A DNA stretch of 64,000 bases from Mycoplasma sp. NEAQ87857 (GCF_009792315.1 NZ_CP045542.1:496001-560000), one strand, 5' to 3'. Positions 10,482-19,702 are shown, counted from the first letter of the stretch. Notes: a model not told the origin generated them from the letters alone. Program-made: numbers and translations.

Positions 10482-11951
10482 TTAAGAAGCAGAAACACCT
10501 TTAAATCTATTTCTTATAGATCTAGATTTAAGTTCTTTAGTTACTTGTTCTCTAATTTCTTTAGCATCATATTCAAGGTTAGCTTTTTTAGCTTCTTCAA
10601 TTCTTTCAGTAATTACCATTTCAATTTCTTCTTTAAGCATTTTATTGTCATAAAGTTTAGCAAATGGTAATCAAATTAAAGCACTAATAGCCATTAAAAC
10701 AAAAGTTAATACTAAAGCTTTTCAATCTAAACCAGTTGATAAAAATGCACCAACAGGAGTTGGTAATGTTCAACCAACTAAGTTAATTGGGGTTGCTACA
10801 ATATTAAATTTTAAAGCTAAGAATGATACAGTTCCTAAAGCTAAAGGACTTAATATCGCAGGAATAGCTAAAATCGGATTTAATACTAATGGATAACCAA
10901 AGATAATTGGTTCATTAATATTAAAAATACCAGGTAGAATTGAAGGATAAGTTACAGAACGAATGTATTTACTTTTAGCAATTAATAACATTACAATAAT
11001 TAATCCAAAAGTAGCTCCAGCTCCTCCAATTCAAACAAATCATTGGAAAAATGGTTCAACAATAATGTTTGCACCATCTTTAACGTATAATTGTGAAAGT
11101 TTTAAACTTTGTTGTAAGGTTTGGTTTTGAGCTAAAGCAATTAATCAAAATGGTCTAGCTAAAGAACCTATAACTGCAAGTCCATGAACCCCTGCAATTC
11201 ATAATAGCATAACAAAGACAACTACTACAAAAAATCCAAAGTAGTTATTACCAGCAAAAATTGATTGTAATGGTGAGAATAAGAAGTTCATATAACTATG
11301 AATATCAAATTTACCTAAGTTAAAAATTAAAGCTGCAGGTATCATCACAAATAACATTGGAATTAAAGCGTTAAATGGTTTTGCAACTACACTTGGGACA
11401 CTTTTTGGTAGTCTTATTGTGATTTTGTATTTAATACAAAATCTAAACATTTCAACTGAAGCTATAGCAATGACAAAACCACCAAAAATAGTTGCAGTAC
11501 CAAAGCTTCCAGTAGTAAATGATGGATTACCTATAGTTTTATAAGTAGGTCCAACAATTGACATTAAATAAGCAATAATAGCAATTAATACCGCTTGTTG
11601 ATCATCTAATTTATAGGATTTAGCTAAACTTCGTGCAACTCCTATAACTGCAAAAAATCCAAGCATTGGGTATGTTAATCGATATGGTAAGATCAATAAT
11701 GAGGCATATCTACCGTTTTGAATTGGTAATAATACATTAACTCCTAATGTATTATTTTTCCCAATTGGGAAAAAGAATATAAATAAAAAGGTTGAACCAA
11801 TTAATAAAATTGGAATAGTTGAAATCATTCCATTTCTAATTGCTTCAATATAGCGGTTATTACCTAATTTAGCCATAATTGGCATAAATGTATGCTCAAC
11901 TGATTGGAAAAATTTAGTCATTCCGCTAGTGAATGCGTTTTTAGCGTGCAT
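10482..11951 (-). CDS. PTS EIIC, lactose/cellobiose (chitobiose) family
   Basis: 489 residues, the membrane permease of a phosphotransferase system. The N-terminus around residues 28-60 (NNRYIEAIRNGMISTIPILL) is typical of the Lac/Cel EIIC family, followed by about ten hydrophobic segments. The conserved substrate-site region SILPGIFNINEPIIFGYP lies around residues 330-350. The C-terminus is a charged tail, IRNRFKGVSAS. The start codon overlaps the EIIB stop by one base (TAATG). The known MurNAc permease MurP belongs to the glucose family, whereas this is of the chitobiose-type family, so its cargo may be the disaccharide MurNAc-GlcNAc, matching MupG next door. The substrate is inference from operon content. 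Confidence 0.92.
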
Positions 11952-12259
11952 TATTCCTCCAATACTTTTGCTATATTTGTTAATAATTTATTAGTTCCTA
12001 ATGGTGAATATTCAGCCATTGAAATTTGATAAATCTTTTTATTTCTTGAACTTGCAATTTCTTGCATTTGTTCAAATTTATGTTTGATTTGAGGAGCAAC
12101 AAGCAAGATATCAAAATCTTTATCATATTCATCAATTTCATTTGCACCAATAGCATCAGCACTAAAATTGTTGATATTCAGCTTTTTTGCTTCTTTTTCT
12201 AGTGCTTGAATCAGCATAAATGTGCTCATTCCACCAGAACAAATTAATAGTATTTTCAT
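11951..12259 (-). CDS. PTS EIIB, lactose/cellobiose family
   Basis: 102 residues, a complete small cytoplasmic EIIB. The phosphocysteine is Cys 7 in the loop ICSGGMSTFML right after the first β-strand MKILL. LLVAPQIKHKF around residues 52-62 and the final helix are as in ChbB/CelA. It accepts phosphate from the EIIA at 12806 and gives it to the sugar bound to EIIC. Its start shares a base with the stop of the upstream membrane gene, and its own stop overlaps EIIC. Confidence 0.95.
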   Translation of the reverse strand: MKILLICSGGMSTFMLIQALEKEAKKLNINNFSADAIGANEIDEYDKDFDILLVAPQIKHKFEQMQEIASSRNKKIYQISMAEYSPLGTNKLLTNIAKVLEE

Positions 12260-12795
12260 TATGCACTAACCTTTCTTTTACTAATAATATAAATAGTTAG
12301 TTTGTTAATTAATAAAACACCTACTATTGCAAAATAAACAAACACTACTGATAAAAGACTATATTTAATAACAGTATTAGTTGCTTGAGCAATAGCTAAA
12401 GAATCTTTAGCAATTATTTGTCCATTAGATGCTAAATCTAATGGTGTTGTAGTTTTATAACTAAAAGCACTATAAATGACAACTACTACACTTACTAAAG
12501 TTAATAATCCACCATAAATTAAGGTGTATAAGTTGCTTTTTTGTTTTACTGCTTCTTTATCTTTAATCATTGCTGAAGCAAATTTAAGATAAAAGAATAC
12601 TGCTAAACTAGTAAAGAAAGCCATTAAAATTACTGTTACAATAAAATTAGTATTTGAATAATTTAAATTACTTTGAGTAAACACACCTTTCTTTTCTTCT
12701 AATAAAGTTGGAACAAAAGAAAGAGTTGCAACAATAGATAAAATTGTACTAATTAAACTAAAACTAAATATTTTGTTTAACTTTGATTTAAACAT
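12259..12795 (-). CDS. four-helix membrane protein between EIIA and EIIB
   Basis: 178 residues from the ATG at 12795, chosen because AGAAAGG precedes it by five bases; a start ten codons upstream would lack this signal. Four hydrophobic segments are visible (about residues 9-28, 50-72, 88-108 and 143-165), with a short extracytoplasmic loop before the last. No family is recognised and no charged catalytic pattern is apparent. It lies exactly between the EIIA and EIIB genes with one-base overlap, an unusual place for a non-PTS gene, so a part in transport or in sensing the sugar is a fair guess. Confidence 0.8.
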   Translation of the reverse strand: MFKSKLNKIFSFSLISTILSIVATLSFVPTLLEEKKGVFTQSNLNYSNTNFIVTVILMAFFTSLAVFFYLKFASAMIKDKEAVKQKSNLYTLIYGGLLTLVSVVVVIYSAFSYKTTTPLDLASNGQIIAKDSLAIAQATNTVIKYSLLSVVFVYFAIVGVLLINKLTIYIISKRKVSA

Positions 12796-12805
12796 TTTTA
12801 CCTTT

Positions 12806-13132
12806 CTAAGTGAGTTTAGACTCAAACTTTTTGATAAATAAAAGCATTTTTTCAGCCATTATTAATGCATTTTCAGCAGACATAAATTGATCTTCTGCAT
12901 GCACTAGTAATAATGAAATATTACTTTTTTCTTCTTGAGCTTCAATGGTCAATAGTTCCATATGAGCTTGATGAGTTTTATTTAAAAGGGTTTTACCTTC
13001 TTTAATTTTTGAGTTTGCAAGATCATAATTTAATTCCAAAGCACAATCATATGCTTCTAAAAACAAGGCTTTAGCTTCTCCGCTATAAGCTATAATCTCA
13101 AAACAAGCTAATTCAATTTTATTTTTCTCCAT
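12806..13132 (-). CDS. PTS EIIA, lactose/cellobiose family
   Basis: 108 residues, an all-helical EIIA of the Lac family. The phosphorylated histidine is in LLLVHAEDQFMSAE (His about residue 77), and the N-terminal helix carries the family's IIAYSGEAKALFLEAYD pattern. It overlaps murQ by 14 bases. It would receive phosphate from HPr, which is not encoded in this window. Confidence 0.95.
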   Translation of the reverse strand: MEKNKIELACFEIIAYSGEAKALFLEAYDCALELNYDLANSKIKEGKTLLNKTHQAHMELLTIEAQEEKSNISLLLVHAEDQFMSAENALIMAEKMLLFIKKFESKLT

Positions 13133-13997
13133 ATATTTCCTTATATTTGTTTAATGCTTGATCATAAGTTAAATTATCTTCAATCATCATTAAAGATAAT
13201 TTAACGTTTTTAGTTTGTTTAAAAACTTGTTCAATTAAGTTTAAATCAGCTTTAGTTATTGATTTAATCATATTAATACATCTTTGTTCTAATTTGTAAT
13301 TAGTTGGCACTAGGTTGATCATATAGTTGTTTTGAACATAACCTAGTTTAATCATGATGGTTGAAGAGATGATATTACATACCATTTTTTGACTAGTTCC
13401 AGCTTTCATTCTAGTAGATCCAGTAATAGCTTCAGGACCTGTTTTAATTGAAACAAAAACTGTTGGCAAAGCTTGATAATCTGAATGTTCTACATTACAA
13501 ATTAATGCAGAATCAGCATTAATTTGTTTAGCATATTTAATACCACTAATAACATAAGGAGTTCTACCACTAGCTGCTAAACCTACTAAAAAGTCATTGC
13601 TATTAAAATTAATGCTTTTTAAATCCTCTATTGCTGCTAAAGAATTATCTTCTGCACCTTCAATTGCTTTACATAAAGCTTCTTCTCCACCAGCAATTAA
13701 AGCTATAACTTTATCATCTATACCAAATGTTGGATAAATCTCAGTAGCATCTAATACACCAATGCGACCACTAGTTCCAGCACCAATATAAATCAATCTT
13801 CCTCCATTTTTGATCTTTTTATAAGCTAAATCAATAATCTTTGCAATTTGTTCGCTGACTAATCCAACTTCTTTAGCCACAAGTTGGTCTTCATAATTAA
13901 TTTTTCTTACAATATCTAGAGATGATAAATTAGATAAATTTTTAGTTCTTGGATTAGATTGTTCTGTATCTAATGTATGAATTAAATTTTTAGTCAT
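13119..13997 (-). CDS. murQ: N-acetylmuramic acid 6-phosphate etherase
   Basis: 292 residues, normal for MurQ. The enzyme removes the lactyl ether of MurNAc-6-P, giving GlcNAc-6-P and D-lactate. The SIS domain is clear: RLIYIGAGTSGRIGVLDATE at about 67-86, then the catalytic-region GAEDN and FLVGLAASGRTPYV. These are followed by the family signature PEAITGSTRMKAGTSQKMV around 190-210. The start codon overlaps the stop of the amidase lipoprotein by one base. Its product feeds nagA in the opposite arm. In a wall-less cell it can only serve external MurNAc. Confidence 0.97.
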   Translation of the reverse strand: MTKNLIHTLDTEQSNPRTKNLSNLSSLDIVRKINYEDQLVAKEVGLVSEQIAKIIDLAYKKIKNGGRLIYIGAGTSGRIGVLDATEIYPTFGIDDKVIALIAGGEEALCKAIEGAEDNSLAAIEDLKSINFNSNDFLVGLAASGRTPYVISGIKYAKQINADSALICNVEHSDYQALPTVFVSIKTGPEAITGSTRMKAGTSQKMVCNIISSTIMIKLGYVQNNYMINLVPTNYKLEQRCINMIKSITKADLNLIEQVFKQTKNVKLSLMMIEDNLTYDQALNKYKEIYGEK

Positions 13998-15040
13998 TAA
14001 AGAGTTCGATAAACTAAAATACCAGGTACCTTAGCTACATCATATGGTTTATTATTTTTAGAATCGAAATTACGATCTTTGATGTAATCTACTAATTTAA
14101 TATCTCTAACTGCATCAGGGTTTTTAGCTGTACCTTTAGCGTTTCGATAATATGCTACACCGTCTTTAAAGATTAAATAACCACAGTGAGTTACATCTAA
14201 TCAAGTGTTTAATCCACCAGATGCACCTGCAGCTAGCATTATTAAATCACCATCTTTAAAATACTTAGCTAATAATTGATCACTTAAAGCTGATGCTTTT
14301 AAATATTTAATAGTGCGTTTTTCAATTGGTACTGTTTTAAGTACTGGTTCAAGTTTACCTTTAACATCTTTACCATTTTTGTTAAAGGTGTGTTCAACTA
14401 CTATATTATTGTAGTCATCACCTAAAAGATCTTTAGTCAATAAGTCTTGAGCAATTTTAACTGGACTATAAGCTCAGTCAGTAAAGAAGTGTCTTCTATT
14501 GCTGTATGAAACTTGACCATTAACATATCTTGTATTTTTTAATGCTTCAATAAATGTATTTCAATCTCTAGCATTTAAGATCGCATTAACATAATCAAAA
14601 TAAGTAAAGCAATCTAAATCAACAATATCTGCTACTAATACTTCAGGATTATTAGCATCTCCTATTAATCTATTAGCAACATATTTAGTTCCTAATAACG
14701 CTTCACTAATTTTGCTAATTAATTCATTTTTAGTAATATTAGGATTATTTTGTTTTAATTGCTTTTTAAGAGCTATAAGTTCTGCAACTTTTTGCATACT
14801 TTTATCATTTGTTAAAACTGTAGTGTTTGTAGAACTATCTAAAGTAACATTTTTAATATATTGGTTACTTGTAGATAAATCATTAGTTAATTTTTTATTT
14901 GTAGCTTCTAAATCTACAACTTTTTTAGCTAAATCATTGTTCTGCTTAGCACTTTCAGGTACTGAACAAGATACTGCTAAAGCTATTGGAGCAATAGCAG
15001 AGCCTAGACTTAAAAGGGATACAAATTTATTTAGTTTCAT
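13997..15040 (-). CDS. surface lipoprotein with AmiA-like (DUF1460) N-acetylmuramoyl-L-alanine amidase domain
   Basis: 347 residues from the ATG at 15040, which has TTGGAGGT upstream. A prolipoprotein signal ends in ALAVSCS (Cys about 25). A coiled-coil stalk (residues 35-75) precedes the catalytic domain. From about 145 the sequence VDLDCFTYFDYVNAIL holds the presumed nucleophile Cys, NRRHFFTDW matches the family's R-x-HF-x-x-DW motif, and the C-terminal THCGYLIFKDGVAYYRNA holds the catalytic His in the usual NlpC/P60-like order. DUF1460 proteins are amidases that split MurNAc from the stem peptide. Being extracellular and first in the operon, it probably strips peptides from muropeptides so that the sugar can enter the PTS. 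The enzyme reaction is inferred from the family. Confidence 0.85.
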
Positions 15041-15099
15041 ATTAACCTCCAACTTTTATTACTACACCTTTATTTTATAAAATGTGAAAACGTTTTTTT

Positions 15100-15140
15100 A
15101 AAATATTTTACAAATTACTTTAAATTTTGTAAAATATTTT
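15100..15140. promoter_or_regulatory. palindromic operator in the divergent amino-sugar promoter region
   Basis: Perfect 15-base arms, AAAATATTTTACAAA (15100-15114) and TTTGTAAAATATTTT (15126-15140), separated by 11 bases. Each arm contains the smaller palindrome TAAAATATTTTA, so it could be two dyad sites. It fills the space between the amidase lipoprotein and the RpiR gene and ends two bases before the regulator's start codon, so a bound repressor would block both arms. There is no GC-rich stem or T run to make it a terminator. RpiR proteins (MurR, NanR types) commonly bind such dyads; that this RpiR binds it is inference. Confidence 0.7.
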
Positions 15141-15142
15141 AT

Positions 15143-15907
15143 ATGAATAAAGAAAAAACAATGCTATCACATAATGATGCTTATATTCTAAAATTGATTA
15201 AAACAATTGACCATTATCCCGATCAAAATATTAATAAACATATTGCTCAAAGTTTATTGAATAAGGTTAAAAACAAAAAGAAGTTGTACAAAGCAACTAC
15301 TTTTTGTGAAGAAATTGCAATAAGCCCTGCATCATTATCTATGTTTAGTAAAAAACTTAACTTCACTAATGTTAAGGAGTTGATTTTTATTCATAATAAT
15401 TCACTTAATTTAGACAAAATTATTGATAAAGAAAAAAATCAACAACTAGTAAAAGCTGCTAATTTAATTAATAAGGCTAATAAAATCTTATTTATTGGAG
15501 TTAGTAGTTCAATTGCCTCTAACTTAGATTTTCACATAAAGCTAGTTAGAATGAATAAAAATTCGATCTTATTATGAAATAAATATGAACAAGTTGGTAT
15601 TTCACGCATACTAACAAGTAAAGATGTTATAGTAATTAACTCAATTTCGTTATCACATAAGTGAATGATTGATGTCATTAAAAATACTGAAGCTAAAATT
15701 ATTTTAATTTCATCATGAATTCCTAAAGAAATTGAAAATAAAGTTTCGTTCTTTTTTCAAATTAAAGGTAAAGAGCGTCATGATGGATTAAGACTCTTTA
15801 CTTTAGAAGGTAGATTATTAATCACTGAAATTTATTACAAAATATTTAAAATACTAACCGAAGATTCAACTAACTACAAATATTTAGAAAAATCTGCTTA
15901 TAGATAG
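15143..15907 (+). CDS. RpiR-family transcriptional regulator with SIS domain
   Basis: 254 residues. The N-terminal helix-turn-helix of RpiR type is at about residues 40-80, with FCEEIAISPASLSMFSKKLN as the recognition part. The SIS sugar-phosphate domain follows from about 105 (ILFIGVSSSIASNLDFHIKL). UGA is read as Trp at four places. MurR, the regulator of E. coli murQ-murP, belongs to this family and responds to MurNAc-6-P, so the likely ligand here is MurNAc-6-P or GlcNAc-6-P. It is divergent from the murQ operon, heads nagA-nagB with a seven-base gap, and lies beside the palindrome at 15100. No ribosome binding site is evident, possibly because the operator occupies the space. Confidence 0.9.
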
Positions 15908-15914
15908 GAGAATT

Positions 15915-17021
15915 ATGGAAATTAAAAATATTACAATTGTTAATCATGATCAAACGATTAATAATGCTGATCTTGAAACACAAGAAGGAAAGATAATAAA
16001 AATTACTCCCAAAGAAGGAATGGGAGATTATTATTTAGTTCCTGGTTTTATTGATACTCATATTCATGGCTTTTATAATTATGATGTAATGCAAGGAAAA
16101 GAAGCTTGTAGTGTAATTTCTAAAGAACTAGCTAAACAAGGTACTACTAGCTTTATGCCTACAGCTATGACTGGATCTATGCAAGAAATGCAATTAGCTT
16201 TAAGTAATATTGCTAATAATTCAAATTGAACTAGTAAATTTCTTGGGATTCATATTGAAGGACCATTTATTGGATTAGCTAAAAAAGGAGCTCATGATCC
16301 AAAATATTTAATTGAAGCAACTAATAAGATTATTGATCAATTAAATACTAGTGCTAATGGTAAATTACGTAAAATATCATTTGATCCATTAATGGTAAGT
16401 TTAGATACAATGAAACACATGCAAGATAATAATATTATTCCTTCTATAGGTCATAGTGGTTGTAATTATGCTTTAGCAGAAGAATATTTTAACAATGGTT
16501 GTGATTCTGTATGTCATTTATGAAACGCTATGAGTGGAGTAGATTCAAGAAATCCAGGATTACTTCAAGCAGCATTAACTAATAATAATTGCTATGTGGA
16601 ATTAATTTGTGATTTGTTTCATGTTAGCAAAGAAAGTATTTTGTTTACTAAAAAGAATAAAGATATTAGTTCAATTATTGCAGTTTCAGATGCTATAAAA
16701 CCTGCTTATTATCAAGATGGAGATAATATTTCTGGTGGTATTGAAGTAACTAAAGAAGGTAAAAAAATTGTTCTTAAAGGAACTAATACAATTGCAGGTA
16801 GTGGAATTTGTATCCATGATGCATTTGTTAATTTAGTTAATATAGGTTTTAGTTTAAATGAAGCAGTTGCTATTACTTCATACAATGCTGCTAGACATTT
16901 AAAACTAAATGATTTAGGAATAATAGCAGTTAATAAAACTGCAGATTTTGTGTTATTAGATAAAAATGATTTATCTATTAAAGATGTATATATCAATGGA
17001 GCAAAAATTCAAAGAGGTTAA
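15915..17021 (+). CDS. nagA: N-acetylglucosamine-6-phosphate deacetylase
   Basis: 368 residues. NagA converts GlcNAc-6-P to glucosamine-6-P and acetate. The metal-site FIDTHIHG is at about residues 45-52, the metal-binding HIEGPF near 115, SIGHSG near 180, and CHLWNAM near 200. The catalytic Asp is in AVSDAI around 255. The final NKTADFVLLDKN is the β-sandwich closing strand. AGATAGGAG precedes the start, seven bases after the regulator gene. It receives GlcNAc-6-P from MurQ. Confidence 0.96.
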
Positions 17022-17023
17022 AA

Positions 17024-17755
17024 ATGAAAGTTATTAAAACAAAAGATTATCAAGAAATGTCTCAAGTAGCATCACAAATGATTATTGATGCAATTAATAA
17101 GAAAAATGATTTAAAAATTTGCTTTGCAACTGGAGGAACTCCTGTTGGTACTTATGCAAATTTAATCCAAGCATATGATAATAAACAAGTATCATTTGAT
17201 AAAATTACTACTTTTAATTTAGATGAATATGTTAATTTAGCTATTGAAAACCCTTGTTCTTATCATTATTTTATGAATCAAAAACTTTTTGATCATATTA
17301 ATGTAGCTAAAAGCAAAATTAACTTCCCTAATGGAATTGGTAATATAGAACAAAATGCTAAAGATTATGAAGCAACTATTAAAAAGCATAATGGAATAGA
17401 TTTTATGATTCTAGGAATAGGTACTAATGGTCATATAGCGTTTAATGAACCTGGATCAAAAATGACAGATCGTACTAGAGAAGTACATTTAACTAATAGT
17501 ACTATTAAATCAAATCAAATTTATTTTAATGATATTTCAGAGGTTCCTAAAACTGCAATTTCTATGGGAATAGGAACCATTTTAGAGGCTAAACAAATTA
17601 TTTTATTAGCTAATGGTGTATCTAAAGCTCAAGCAATTAAAGATACCATTGAAGGAGAAATTACATCATTAGTTCCTGCAAGTTTCTTACAAACTCATAA
17701 AAATGTAACTTTAATTATTGATCAAGAAGCAGCAAGTTTATTAGATAAAAATTAA
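17024..17755 (+). CDS. nagB: glucosamine-6-phosphate deaminase
   Basis: 243 residues, standard length. It isomerises and deaminates glucosamine-6-P to fructose-6-P and ammonia, delivering the scavenged sugar to glycolysis. Recognisable are FATGGTPVGTY (sugar-phosphate loop, about 35-45), FNLDEYVNL with the catalytic Asp, SYHYFMN, and the signature GIGTNGHIAFNEPGS around 126-140. It follows nagA by two bases in a three-gene operon with the RpiR regulator. The next gene has its own promoter. Confidence 0.97.
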   Translation: MKVIKTKDYQEMSQVASQMIIDAINKKNDLKICFATGGTPVGTYANLIQAYDNKQVSFDKITTFNLDEYVNLAIENPCSYHYFMNQKLFDHINVAKSKINFPNGIGNIEQNAKDYEATIKKHNGIDFMILGIGTNGHIAFNEPGSKMTDRTREVHLTNSTIKSNQIYFNDISEVPKTAISMGIGTILEAKQIILLANGVSKAQAIKDTIEGEITSLVPASFLQTHKNVTLIIDQEAASLLDKN

Positions 17756-17799
17756 AGTTATTTAACTTTTTAAGCACTAAAAGATTAAGGTTTTTAATA

Positions 17800-17805
17800 T
17801 ATAAT
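17800..17805 (+). promoter_or_regulatory. -10 box TATAAT of the DegV gene
   Basis: TATAAT ends six bases before the ATG at 17812 and no Shine-Dalgarno sequence is present, so the transcript is probably leaderless. Confidence 0.6.
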
Positions 17806-17811
17806 TACATT

Positions 17812-18651
17812 ATGAAAAAATTAGGTATTATTATTGATTCTTTTTCAGGTTTAACTAAAGAAGAAGCAAATCAACAAGGTTTTTTATTTTTACCTCTCCA
17901 AGTGGAAATTGATGGAGTAGTTTATGAAGATGGTATTGCTGATCATGTTGAAATATTAAAAAAATTAGCTACTGCTAATTCATTCTTATCATCATTACCA
18001 AAGCTTGAAACTATTGAAAAAGTATTACAAGAAGCTTTAAAAGACTTTGATGATGTTTTATATATTGGTTTAAGTGAAAATTTATCTTCAACAAGTAAGT
18101 ATGTTAAATCTTTTGCCAAAGATTATAACAATGTTTATGTAGTAGATAATCATTTCTCAGGAACTCAATTTGTTGAAGTTGCAAATCATGCATTAAAACT
18201 ATATCAAAATGATACTCCTATAGCAGATATAATTAAAAATATCGAATATATTTCGAACCAAAGTTTAACCTTATTAGTTCCTATTAAACTTGATTATATG
18301 ATTAAAGGTGGAAGATTAACTGGGGTTAAAAAGTTCATTATGTCTGCTATTTCAATGATTCCAATTTTATCTTACTTACCTAATGGTACAGTTAGTCCAA
18401 TTGCTCTTAAACGTACAATTAATGGTGCAATTAGCAAAACTATTGCTAAAGTTTTAGAATTTTGTGATGAAATTGGTGAAAGTACAATTAATTTAATTCA
18501 TGGAATTGATGAAAAAGTTAACAATTTAGTCAAACAAGCATTAAAACAAAATAATATTACAATACAAAACACTTCAACTACTTCTTCAGTAGTGGCTATT
18601 CATACAGGTCCTGAAGCTTTTTGTATTAATGTAATGCCAAAATTAAAGTAA
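17812..18651 (+). CDS. DegV family fatty-acid binding protein
   Basis: 279 residues. The N-terminal KLGIIIDSFSGLTKEEA with the D-S-x-x-x-L pattern, the FLPLQVEIDGVVYEDG strand, LYIGLSENLSSTS and the C-terminal IHTGPEAFCINV are all DegV hallmarks. DegV/FakB proteins hold a fatty acid and present it to the kinase FakA in lipid scavenging, which suits a mycoplasma that imports its fatty acids. No fakA is visible in the window. It is followed after one base by a small membrane gene. Confidence 0.93.
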   Translation: MKKLGIIIDSFSGLTKEEANQQGFLFLPLQVEIDGVVYEDGIADHVEILKKLATANSFLSSLPKLETIEKVLQEALKDFDDVLYIGLSENLSSTSKYVKSFAKDYNNVYVVDNHFSGTQFVEVANHALKLYQNDTPIADIIKNIEYISNQSLTLLVPIKLDYMIKGGRLTGVKKFIMSAISMIPILSYLPNGTVSPIALKRTINGAISKTIAKVLEFCDEIGESTINLIHGIDEKVNNLVKQALKQNNITIQNTSTTSSVVAIHTGPEAFCINVMPKLK

Positions 18652-18652
18652 A

Positions 18653-18883
18653 ATGAATTGAAAATCTACATCTAATTTTTACTTACCCAATAATGACAAA
18701 GCTATTTATCAAACCATTAAATTAGCTAAAAAAATTGCAAAGAAAACTAAAACTGATGACATTGATTTAAAAGAGCATAAAAAGTCTAAATTCTTTTATT
18801 ATCTAGCAATAATTGCTATGGTTTTAATCTTTTTAGCTTTTGTTGCTCTAGCGATTACTTTTATTATGTTAAAAATCAAATAA
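18653..18883 (+). CDS. small single-span membrane protein
   Basis: 76 residues. A UGA tryptophan is at position 3, a charged basic stretch at 20-45, then one hydrophobic helix at about 50-72 with a short LKIK end. It starts one base after the degV stop and stops at a terminator, so it is probably co-transcribed and coupled. The family is not recognised. Confidence 0.7.
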
Positions 18884-18917
18884 AAAAGCATTTTGTTTAT
18901 TCAAAATGCTTTTTTTT
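18882..18917 (+). terminator. intrinsic terminator, degV operon
   Basis: The stem AAAAAGCATTTTG / CAAAATGCTTTTT with a six-base loop ends in a T run. It starts at the stop codon of the small membrane gene. It also lies just past the convergent gene ending at 18923 and could work in both directions. Confidence 0.85.
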
Positions 18918-18922
18918 AATGC

Positions 18923-19702
18923 TTAAAATCCATTAATTAAAGTTAAAAATGAAAATCCTAAACTAAATACAAAATAGGCCAAAATAGTATATGAAATAAA
19001 GATTGCGTTTTTAATTTGGTTTTTTTGCTCATATAAAGTAATTAAATATGATGCTAAAGAAACATAAATATTACTTGGAAATGAAAATAGATTCATATGT
19101 CTAACAGTTAATAATAAAATAAATAAAACTACTCATAAAATCGATACTACTTGAAAGAAATTTAAATCTAATTGGTCTTTAATTGGTCCTTGAGTAATAA
19201 CTACTAATAAAATAAATAAAGCAATAAATCCTATATCAACCAAAACATTTTTTTGGTTGATGATAGTTACATCTTTATGTGATTTAGTAAAGCGAAATTT
19301 CTTTTTAATAATAATTCAAGTACTAGTAGCTAAAATAGTAGCTAATAAATGTACTAAGAATAAGTATAATAAATTAATATAATTAGCTTCTTTAGCACTA
19401 TTGGTCAAAATAGTATGAATTAAATTACTAAAAGTAAATAATAAACTACCCATAGGATTAATAGTGGGTAGTATATTAGTGTTGTTTAAATTACTATTAA
19501 TTGTTAAAACTTTATATAAAGAATAACCAATAATAGAAGTTAATAATACTCCTAAAGAGTATATGATAGGAAAAATAATTTTATATTTAATGAACTTATT
19601 GCCTAAATAAGTAGCAATAAAAGATACTAAGATCAATAAATATAAGCTTATTAATTCACTAAGTGCAATTTGTCAATTAAACGTTGTTTCTAATATGTTC
19701 AT
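18923..19702 (-). CDS. multi-spanning membrane protein downstream of pgsA
   Basis: 259 residues with about six hydrophobic segments and short connecting loops: LYLLILVSFIATYLG near residue 20, two around 40-60 and 90-120, and three in the last 100 residues. The basic WIIIKKKFRFTKSHK lies between segments. The start codon overlaps the pgsA stop by one base (TAATG). No enzyme motif is recognised. As the last gene of the pgsA operon, a lipid- or envelope-related job is only a guess. Confidence 0.8.

Noticed and set aside
15083-15096. Catabolite-repression (cre) site TGTGAAAACGTTTTT near the amino-sugar promoters
   Set aside because: It matches the left half and centre of the cre consensus only; the closing C is missing and CcpA is not evident in the window.
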